Source: CAWARU01 sp963805795
GTDB lineage: Bacteria; Pseudomonadota; Gammaproteobacteria; UBA6186; Azoamicaceae
NCBI GenBank assembly: GCA_963805795.1
Contig: CAWDVG010000002.1
Span: forward strand, 1-64,000
Direction of reading: 5' to 3'
Length of the DNA: 64,000 nt
Shown piece by piece: positions 56,730-64,000 of this stretch (its first letter is position 1; each line of letters starts with the position of its first letter). The notes beneath the pieces are model-generated. The model was not told the DNA's origin, searched no databases, and saw nothing but the letters and a program-made list of their open reading frames with translations. Both the position numbers and the translations under genes were made by a program.

Positions 56730-57743
56730 TTAATTTTGAGAATGATTAGGAGCTGCATTAGCTACAGGTTCTGCTTCCACTAGCTCTATCTCCACGCTAC
56801 TTCCTGCAGAACATAGATCAGTGGCTGTTTGATAATCAGCAATACCTATAGCAGTTGCCATAGGTAAAAAAGTTCTAAAGGGTTCATCTTGATTGGGATC
56901 ATTAGCCGCTAAATCTCTTATATCTTTACAAGTTGGACAATTTAGGATGAATAATGTATGGAAACTAGGGAAGCAATATTCTGCGATCAACGGTATCAAT
57001 GCCTTGGGAAAAACAGGTTCTTTGTCATTGTTAACTTGAGAAAGTTCTTCTACAATTTTTTTTCGTTCTATCAATAAGACACTATTTATTGCCTTTTTAA
57101 GGGTGTAAGGCTTCCAGAGCTCTCGGAACGCGCTCTGACCGATTTCTTGAGTGAATACAATTCTTGTAGCCACCACAGGAACATGCGGCTGTATTTCTCT
57201 TCTTGTGATATAATCCATCACACGAGTTAAGCCTCGCACAGATTCTTGTTTAAAAATATTTCTCCTTGTTTTTATTAGTTCTACCATATAATTTCTTATT
57301 TCTTTCATCCTTGTTATAATCAAATCTTTAATTTTTAAAAACGTGTCATCAGAGCAGTGATTTATATCATCCATCGTTGATATGGTGGCAATCAAAGTTT
57401 TAATTTTGGTTTTTATTTGTTCGTCTAATGGAAACTTCGCTCTTCGACTTATTTTGCCAAATTCTTTAAGTTCAGCGTCAGACCAAGATTTATCTTCACA
57501 ATTAACAATTGAGATCATTGCCATTACTAATTGTTCATAATTTGTCAGGCTCTTTGGCTGCTCTGTGACCCTTATCACTCCCACATTTTTTTTATGTTGC
57601 AAGTACATTATTCTTAGTATATTTAAAATAAAAACCAGAATGCCAGCCACTATACCCATTACTTTTATAGTATTAGAGAAAGGTGTGGACTCTGCATCGC
57701 TGATCGAAGTGGTCTCAGTTGTATTAACAAAAGAGTTGTTCAC
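56730..57743 (-). CDS. Single-pass membrane protein of unknown function
   Basis: I do not recognise this 337-residue protein. An unusual Ser/Thr-rich N-terminus (1-24) precedes one membrane helix (about 27-47, VMGIVAGILVFILNILRIMYL); the remaining 290 residues are mostly helical and probably cytoplasmic or host-exposed. A segment FPKALIPLIAEYCFPSF (about 245-262) resembles a short F-box-like helix pair, a weak observation. The C-terminus is Glu/Ala-rich. It closes the island, 20 bp from the gyrA stop on the same strand. Confidence 0.5.
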   Translation of the reverse strand: MNNSFVNTTETTSISDAESTPFSNTIKVMGIVAGILVFILNILRIMYLQHKKNVGVIRVTEQPKSLTNYEQLVMAMISIVNCEDKSWSDAELKEFGKISRRAKFPLDEQIKTKIKTLIATISTMDDINHCSDDTFLKIKDLIITRMKEIRNYMVELIKTRRNIFKQESVRGLTRVMDYITRREIQPHVPVVATRIVFTQEIGQSAFRELWKPYTLKKAINSVLLIERKKIVEELSQVNNDKEPVFPKALIPLIAEYCFPSFHTLFILNCPTCKDIRDLAANDPNQDEPFRTFLPMATAIGIADYQTATDLCSAGSSVEIELVEAEPVANAAPNHSQN

Positions 57744-57763
57744 TATTTAACTCCATTTCGATA

Positions 57764-60411
57764 TCAGTTTGTTTCCTCGTCATTATTAGGCTCATTCACA
57801 TCTACAGTCCCTTCTTCCATATCTGATACATCTGGATTAAAAGATCCTGATTCTGTGGTTTCTGCCACGTCCATTTCTTCAATTTCATCAATTCTTTGGA
57901 TACCAATTAAGGATTCGCCTTCCGACAAGTTAATGAGCCTTACCCCTTGGGTATTTCTTCCAACGATAGAAATTTCTTCTACTCGTGTACGCACTAAAGT
58001 ACCGGCATCGGAAATCAGCATGAGTTGATTATTTTCAAATACCTGTATGGCACCAATAACCTTACCGTTACGCTCACTCGTTTGGATAGCAATAACGCCT
58101 TGACCGCCGCGACCTTGTGGCGAAAATTCATCAATGGCTGTGCGTTTGCCATAGCCTCTTTCAGTGGCAATTAATAGGGGGCCTTCAGGTTTTAATACAA
58201 TGAGAGAAATTAATTTTTGTTCTGCTTGTAATTTTATTCCACGCACGCCTCTGGCTGTTCGGCCCACAGATCGAACATCCTCTTCTGAAAAACGAACCGC
58301 TTTACCTGCATCGGTAAACAGCATGACATCGCATTTACCGTCGGTGATATCTACTCCAATTAAAGTATCCCCTTCGTCTAATTCTATCGCAATAATACCA
58401 GAGGAGCGGGGTCGCATAAATTCAGTTAAGGCTACCTTCTTCACTGTGCCTTGACTGGTTGCCATAAAGATCATTTTATCTTCTGCATATTCTTGTATAG
58501 GTAAAATGGCTGAAATACGTTCATTGGCTTCAAGTGGCAACAAATTCACAATGGGGCGCCCTTGAGAGGTTCTACTGGCCACCGGAATTTCATAGACTTT
58601 TAACCAATAGACTTTACCTTGGCTAGAGAAACAAAGCAGGGTATCATGGGTATTCGCAATTAACAATTGTTCGATATAGTCTTCTTCTTTGACTTTGGTT
58701 GCGGCCTTGCCTTTACCGCCTCGTTTTTGCGCCTGATAGCTGGTTAATGGCTGTGCTTTTACGTAACCTGCGTGAGAAACGGTCACCACTCTATCTTCTT
58801 CACTAATCAAATCTTCCGTAGAGAGATCGAGGTGATCCGTGATAATTTGGGTTCTACGTGCATCGCCAAATTCCTGTTTAACTGCAATTAATTCATCGCG
58901 AATGACTTGCATCAGCCGAGCAGGATTGGCCAGAATATCGATTAAATCTTGGATAACATGAATAATACCTTTATATTCTTCAATAATTTTATCTTGTTCC
59001 AAGCCAGTTAAACGATGCAAACGCAAATCTAAAATAGCTTGGGCCTGTACTGGTGACAAACGATAACCTTGTTTTTGCAACCCATATTCGATCGCTAAAT
59101 TATCGGGTCGGCAAATATCAGAGCCTGCACGCTTGAAGCATATCTGCTACAATTCCGGGAGCCCAGGCCTGTGCTAATAATTTTTCTTTGGCTTCTGTTG
59201 GAGTCGGTGATGTTTAATAAGCTGAATGATGGGATCGATATTAGCAAGTGCCACACCCAGTCCTTCTAAAATATGGGCTCGTTCACGCGCTTTTCTTAAT
59301 TCAAAAGCGGTGCGACGAGAAACAACTTGACTTCGATGGTTAATAAAATGTTCTAGTAATTCTTTCAAAGATAATAATACGTGGCTGACCATCCACCAAC
59401 GCCACCATGTTAACGCCAAAGACAATTTGCAATTGTGTTTGAGTATATAAATTATTGATCAAAACATCGCTTAATTCACCCCGACGCAATTCAATAACCA
59501 CACGCATACCGTCTTTATCGGATTCGTCACGTAGAGCTGTGATGCCTTCAATTTTTTTCTCTTTGATTAATTCTGCAATTTTTTCAATTAATCGGGCTTT
59601 ATTTACCTGATAAGGTAATTCAGTGATAATAATCGATTCTTTACCGGATTTTTCTTCGGTTTCAACATTCACTCGAGCGCGAACGAAATACCCGACCACG
59701 TCCTGTTCGATAAGCTTCTACAATGCCTGCTCGTCCATTAATAATACCAGCGGTTGGAAAATCAGGCCCCGGTATGATCTTCATTAAGGATTCAACGCTA
59801 GCATCAGGATGTTCGATAATATGCAGACAAGCATCAATCACTTCAGTTAAATTATGAGTTGGGATATTGGTCGCCATGCCTACCGCAATCCCAGAACTCC
59901 CATTCACTAATAAGATTCGGGAAATTGGCGGGTAAAACGGAAGGTTGAATTTCAGATTCATCATAATTAGGGACAAAATCGACGGTTTCTTTGTCTAAAT
60001 CTGCTAATAAATTATGAGCAATTTTGGGCATGCGAACTTCGGTATAACGCATGGCAGCGGGTGGATCACCATCAATTGAACCGAAATTACCCTGGCCATC
60101 AATAAGCATATAGCGCATGGAGAAATGGCTTGGGCCATACGCACAATACTATCATAAACAGCCACATCACCATGTGGATGATACTTACCGATCACATCAC
60201 CCACCACACGAGCTGATTTCTTATAAGGTTTATTCCAATCGTTGCCGAATTCACGCATCGCATATAATACGCGACGATGCACGGGTTTTAGACCATCGCG
60301 CACATCAGGTAAAGCACGGCCAACTATGATGCTCATCGCATAATCGAGATAGGATTGTTTTAATTCATCTTCGATATTTATCGAAATAATTTCATGGGCA
60401 AGGTCTGCCAT
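57764..60411 (-). pseudogene. gyrA: DNA gyrase subunit A, frameshifted as given
   Basis: GyrA is the breaking-rejoining subunit of DNA gyrase. Start is at MADLAHEIISINIEDEL (ATG 60411, after AGGAGC). The expected segments follow in several frames: SIIVGRALPDVRDGLKPVHR, ARVVGDVIGKYHPHGD with the catalytic-Tyr region after it, NGSSGIAVGMATNIPTHNL, GITALRDESDKDGM, and an intact C-terminal beta-pinwheel with the GyrA box (QAQKRGGKGK). Frame changes fall near 60129, 60122, 59911, 59685, 59375, 59210 and 59132, six single-base gains and one loss; the 1.3 kb after 59080 is clean. Residues stay conserved between breaks and total length equals a full GyrA. An artefact or very recent damage is indicated. 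Confidence 0.9.
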
Positions 60412-60560
60412 CGGTGCTCCTAATGGACTCAATATTGAGGCGAAAATTAAAAGTCTATGTTACCATAAAAAGCTCAGATCTTATAGCATTCGATAACTAT
60501 TGACGGGGATCATCACCCTTTGATAGGATCGTCATCTAACTTTAAGAAGGTTTTTGGTTA

Positions 60561-62312
60561 ATGAACTTATCTCATCATATCCGACAATGTTGTCAAAATG
60601 CCCTGATGGTCGCTTATCCCAATCAATACGCGAATATTGACCCTAACCTTATTGAAGTAACCGGTGCCACCAACCCGCAATTTGGGCATTATCAATGCAA
60701 TAGCGCAATGAAGCTAACTAAACTACTTTCTGAAAAACCACGAAATATAGCAGAACAGGTAGTTAAGCATCTACCAACTGATATTTTTTCAAAAATAGAG
60801 GTTGCTGGTCCCGGTTTTATCAATTTTACCTTAGCTGCTGATTACCTATCCGATATTTTAAATCAGCAATTACATGATCCGATGCTAGGCGTTATTGTCC
60901 CAGAAAAATCACAAAAAATTGTTATTGATCTCTCTTCTCCTAATACCGCTAAAGAAATGCATGTGGGCCATTTACGATCTACTATTCTCGGAGATTGTTT
61001 CGCGCGAATCTATCGTTTCTTAGGGCAAGACGTATTGCCGCTGAACCATGTGGGAGATTGGGGTACGCAATTTGGTATGCTAATCGCTCATTTGAAAGGG
61101 TTTTTGCCTAGCATCATGGATGAAACACCTCCAGCAATAACTTTAGGCGATCTAATGAAGAGCTATCGTGAGTCGAAGCAAAGATTTGACGAAGACCCTA
61201 TTTTTAAAAAACAAGCCCAACAGGAGGTCGTCGCACTGCAAAATGGAGATGTAACCTCTCTACTTGCTTGGAAACATATTTGTGATATTTCGAGGGAAGC
61301 TTACCAACATATTTACGATATGCTGGATGTCAATATTATTGAAAGAGGAGAATCTTTTTTTAATGCTTATCTACCCTCTTTAGTTGAATCTCTCGAGAAA
61401 AAGGGAATGGTCACGATTTCTGATGGGGCCAAATGTATCTTTTTAGAGGGTTTTCATAACCGGGAAGGTGAACCCCTGCCTCTTATACTCCAGAAGGCTG
61501 ATGGAGGTTACAACTATACCACGACCGATCTGGCTGCCTTGCAATATCGCGTTTCCCATGACAGAGCCGATTGTATTTTGTATGTTGTAGACGCCGGACA
61601 AAGCCTGCATTTTCAAATGCTCTTTGAAACCGCGAAAAAAGCGCAGCTGTATAATCCTGAAAAAGTAAAAGTTGTGCATATTGCCTTCGGATTTGTATTA
61701 CGTGCGGATGGCAAAAAATTTAAAACACGCTCCGGCGACACAGAACGTTTAATTGATTTAATACAAACCGCTATCGATAAAGCCAAAATTGCTTTACAGG
61801 AACGACACCCTGATCTCTCTGAAGTTGAGCTTGCAAACTCTGCTAAAGTTCTGGGTATTAACGCCATTAAATATGCGGATCTCTCTTGCCATAGAACCAG
61901 CGATTACATTTTTAGCTATGATAAAATGTTACGTTTTGAAGGTAATACTGCTGCATTTTTACTCTATGCTTATGTTCGAATCCAGAGCATCCAACGTAAA
62001 AGCCAAATCAGCACGGCAGATTTGTTCAATAATGGCAGCAAAATTGTATTGGAACATCCAGAAGAAATGGCTTTAGGGCTATTAGTTTGTCAATTTAACG
62101 AAGTATTGACCGAAACATTGCAAGATTATGCCCCCAGTAAACTAACCGATTATCTTTATCGCCTTGCAGAAAGGTTTCATAGTTTTTTCCATCATTGCCG
62201 GGTAGATGGTTCCGAACAACAAAATAGCCGTTTATTATTATGCGAAGCTGTGGCACAGGTGCTTTTACAGGGGTTTAATTTGCTAGGATTAAAACCGTTA
62301 GATCGAATGTAG
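60561..62312 (+). CDS. argS: Arginyl-tRNA synthetase
   Basis: ArgS charges tRNA-Arg. The 583-residue class I enzyme has the N-terminal Add1 domain (1-110), HVGH (HIGH motif) at 134-137 within SSPNTAKEMHVGHLRSTI, FKTRSGD in the KMSK region and the C-terminal DALR anticodon-binding domain (about 465-583, ending LGLKPLDRM). Length matches E. coli ArgS (577). AAGAAGG precedes the ATG. It is divergent from gyrA across about 150 bp. Confidence 0.97.
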   Translation: MNLSHHIRQCCQNALMVAYPNQYANIDPNLIEVTGATNPQFGHYQCNSAMKLTKLLSEKPRNIAEQVVKHLPTDIFSKIEVAGPGFINFTLAADYLSDILNQQLHDPMLGVIVPEKSQKIVIDLSSPNTAKEMHVGHLRSTILGDCFARIYRFLGQDVLPLNHVGDWGTQFGMLIAHLKGFLPSIMDETPPAITLGDLMKSYRESKQRFDEDPIFKKQAQQEVVALQNGDVTSLLAWKHICDISREAYQHIYDMLDVNIIERGESFFNAYLPSLVESLEKKGMVTISDGAKCIFLEGFHNREGEPLPLILQKADGGYNYTTTDLAALQYRVSHDRADCILYVVDAGQSLHFQMLFETAKKAQLYNPEKVKVVHIAFGFVLRADGKKFKTRSGDTERLIDLIQTAIDKAKIALQERHPDLSEVELANSAKVLGINAIKYADLSCHRTSDYIFSYDKMLRFEGNTAAFLLYAYVRIQSIQRKSQISTADLFNNGSKIVLEHPEEMALGLLVCQFNEVLTETLQDYAPSKLTDYLYRLAERFHSFFHHCRVDGSEQQNSRLLLCEAVAQVLLQGFNLLGLKPLDRM

Positions 62313-62378
62313 CATCATTTGCTTTGAGTATACAAAGTAAAAAAATGGATATATTTTTAACAAACGAGGTCAAAACCA

Positions 62379-62990
62379 ATGACATATTTTCGAAGCGTAT
62401 TCTTTTCTGCTTCTTTAATCCTATTGGGATTATTGGGAATAATATCGCAACCCGTTTTTTCGCTTGAAGACGACCCCATACCTTTGCATATTTTAAAGCA
62501 AAAAGCAGATCAAGGCGATTCAAATGCCCAATTTCGTCTTGGGATTATTCATTATAAGGGCATTGGTTGCTTAAAAAATGAAGAAGTCGCCTTCTCTTGG
62601 TTTACAAAAGCCTCTGAACAAAATCATATTGAATCGATATATAATTTGGCTATTTTTTATGAAAATGGTATTGGCACCCAAACCTCAGCCTCTAAAGCAC
62701 GGGATTATTATGAAAAAGCAGCAAATCAGGGCCATATCAAGTCTCAATTTAATTTAGGGCTTATGCTTTATGAGGGCATTGGGGTGCAAGCAGATATTCC
62801 CAAAGGTATCGAATGGTTTAGAATAGCTGCAGAAAAAGGAGAGGCGAAAGCACAATATCGCTTAGGCAACGCCTACCTCGAAGGCAAAGGCATTGAAAAA
62901 AATGAAATTATGGCACGGCAATGGCTCGAAAAGGCAGCTGCGCAAAATAATGCAGAGGCTAAGCAAACGTTAGAGCTGATGCAGCAATAG
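62379..62990 (+). CDS. Secreted Sel1-repeat protein
   Basis: The 203-residue protein has a signal peptide (about 1-28, SLILLGLLGIISQPVFS) and four Sel1-like repeats of 36 residues, for example AQFRLGIIHYKGIG, SIYNLAIFYENGIG, SQFNLGLMLYEGIG and AQYRLGNAYLEGKG. Such TPR-like solenoids bind other proteins; in Legionella and Coxiella related proteins act at the host interface, but many are ordinary envelope proteins. The partner is unknown. It lies between argS and ubiG. Confidence 0.88.
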   Translation: MTYFRSVFFSASLILLGLLGIISQPVFSLEDDPIPLHILKQKADQGDSNAQFRLGIIHYKGIGCLKNEEVAFSWFTKASEQNHIESIYNLAIFYENGIGTQTSASKARDYYEKAANQGHIKSQFNLGLMLYEGIGVQADIPKGIEWFRIAAEKGEAKAQYRLGNAYLEGKGIEKNEIMARQWLEKAAAQNNAEAKQTLELMQQ

Positions 62991-63054
62991 CAGTAATAGG
63001 AGCAATATTAGTCTAGAATCGGTTTATTGTTTATATTTTAAAGAGCTCAACATC

Positions 63055-63765
63055 ATGACAAAAAACATCGACTTTGAAGAAACCCAACATTTTGCTGAAA
63101 TGGCAGAAGAATGGTGGAACCCTACGGGTCCCTGTCGTCCTTTACATGTTCTTAACCCAATCCGCATGCAGTACATCACCGATCGATGCGAAGTTTTTGG
63201 AAAAAAAGTTCTAGATATCGGGTGTGGTGCTGGCATTTTAACGGAAAGTCTTGCCAGACGAAAAGCTTTTGTAACAGGTATCGATGCAACTGAATCCTTA
63301 ATTGATATTGCCAACAAACATGCTCTAGCCAATGAATATGAATTTCAGCATCCCATCACCTATCTAGACACCAGCGCAGAAGAATTTGCAGAAACGCATA
63401 CCGAAACATTTGATGTGATCACCTGTTTGGAGTTGTTAGAGCATGTCCCAGATCCTGAATTATTGATTCAAGCCTGCCGTAAATTAATCAAGCCCAATGG
63501 CGATCTGTTTTTCTCAACATTAAATCGCAATCCAAAATCTTATTTTATGGCTATTGTGGGCGCAGAGCACATACTAAAAATATTGCCTCAAAATACCCAT
63601 CATTATGCAAAATTTATTCGACCCTCTGAACTAGAACAAGCTTTAAGACAGGCCAACCTTCATTTAGAGGATATCGCAGGGCTTCACTATAATCCTTTCA
63701 CTCATCAAGGAAAATTAACTCAGGATGTTTCAGTGAATTATATTGTACACGCAAAAGCCAGGTAG
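63055..63765 (+). CDS. ubiG: Ubiquinone biosynthesis O-methyltransferase
   Basis: UbiG performs both O-methylations of ubiquinone synthesis. The 236-residue protein has the family N-terminus HFAEMAEEWWNPTGPCRPLHVLNP, SAM motif I VLDIGCGAGILTESLAR and DVITCLELLEHVPDPELLI. Length matches E. coli UbiG (240). It lies near gyrA as in E. coli, and is followed 14 bp later by the phosphatase gene, as in pseudomonads. Confidence 0.96.
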   Translation: MTKNIDFEETQHFAEMAEEWWNPTGPCRPLHVLNPIRMQYITDRCEVFGKKVLDIGCGAGILTESLARRKAFVTGIDATESLIDIANKHALANEYEFQHPITYLDTSAEEFAETHTETFDVITCLELLEHVPDPELLIQACRKLIKPNGDLFFSTLNRNPKSYFMAIVGAEHILKILPQNTHHYAKFIRPSELEQALRQANLHLEDIAGLHYNPFTHQGKLTQDVSVNYIVHAKAR

Positions 63766-63779
63766 GATTAAGGTAACAT

Positions 63780-64000
63780 ATGACTGTATTATTTGATTTA
63801 GACGGCACATTATTAGATACTGCCGCTGATTTTGTCCATGCGGCAAATCAACTATTAGCTGAAATGGGACAAGCCCCCGTGGCGCTTGAAGTACTTAAAC
63901 CCGCTGTTTCTAATGGCCTAGCTGAACTTATGCAGGTTTGCTTCAGTATTAATCCAGAAAATCCACAATATGCATTCCTATCTCAAAAACTCATTTCTTA
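63780..64000 (+). CDS. HAD phosphatase, Gph/MupP type (partial)
   Basis: This gene is truncated by the window end; 73 codons are visible. The N-terminus VLFDLDGTLLDTAADFVHAANQLL carries HAD motif I (DxDGT) and the helical cap start. It is either phosphoglycolate phosphatase (Gph) or the MurNAc-6-phosphate phosphatase MupP. The ubiG-phosphatase order favours MupP in pseudomonads, and anmK upstream makes a recycling role attractive, but the visible part cannot separate them. Confidence 0.85.
   Translation, partial: MTVLFDLDGTLLDTAADFVHAANQLLAEMGQAPVALEVLKPAVSNGLAELMQVCFSINPENPQYAFLSQKLIS

Noticed and set aside
57764..60411. Programmed frameshifting or an intein/intron in gyrA and accC
   Set aside because: There are too many breaks, with no slippery heptamers, no inserted sequence and mixed +1/-1 directions; indels or sequence error explain them better.

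Overview
The window is one contiguous, AT-rich bacterial chromosome segment. Gene content and order (tol-pal cluster with ybgC, accB-accC-prmA, dusB-fis, cutA-dsbD, sfsA-dksA, gyrA near ubiG, tyrS next to an M23 peptidase and anmK) point to a gammaproteobacterium. Heme and RNA-binding genes, toxin-antitoxin debris, Sel1 and effector-like unknowns, and a cyclodipeptide synthase of the type known from Rickettsiella suggest a host-associated member of the Legionellales (Coxiellaceae-like). That placement is inference; the 16S at 3453-4990 could settle it.

Layout. 1-5143 is a complete rRNA operon on the minus strand (16S-23S-5S) with its own promoter, boxA sites and processing stems, and no tRNA in the 16S-23S spacer. 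5178-18298 is housekeeping: tyrS; M23 peptidase and anmK; erpA; a heme pair (hemJ, hemL) with rubredoxin and a membrane-anchored RRM protein between; a kinase-like fusion; sfsA; dksA; nitroreductase; pgi. 18368-26174 holds a DUF1737-like protein, pcnB, a glycine-rich RRM protein, cutA-dsbD and accB-accC-prmA; accC carries three frameshifts as given. 26265-29420 interrupts the usual prmA-dusB-fis order with an orphan PAS histidine kinase and a 564-residue protein that I read as a cyclodipeptide synthase with a long Ser/Thr/Pro-rich tail. 29599-38296 has dusB-fis, prlC, a ferritin-like protein, a secreted protein and a catabolic pair (fused 2-oxoacid dehydrogenase E1 plus acyl-CoA dehydrogenase).

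38499-43103 is accessory: a repeat-containing unknown, a RES/Xre toxin-antitoxin pair, a vapC relic, a DegS/DegP-type protease and a solitary Txe/YoeB-type toxin. 43182-51608 is an ABC-2 exporter trio followed by the cell-envelope cluster ybgC-tolQ-tolR-tolA-tolB-pal-cpoB (minus strand). 51953-57743 is an island of unknowns centred on two paralogous ATPase/PD-(D/E)XK genes. Each is preceded by a striking pair of inverted palindromes, unrelated in sequence but identical in layout; this is the best candidate for an undescribed system. 57764-64000 returns to housekeeping: gyrA (about seven frameshifts in its first kilobase), argS, a Sel1-repeat protein, ubiG and the start of a gph/mupP-type phosphatase.

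The frameshifts in accC and gyrA deserve caution. Both genes are normally essential, the indels are single-base gains or losses that mostly touch short A/T runs, and the protein sequence stays well conserved on either side, so consensus error is as likely as decay.
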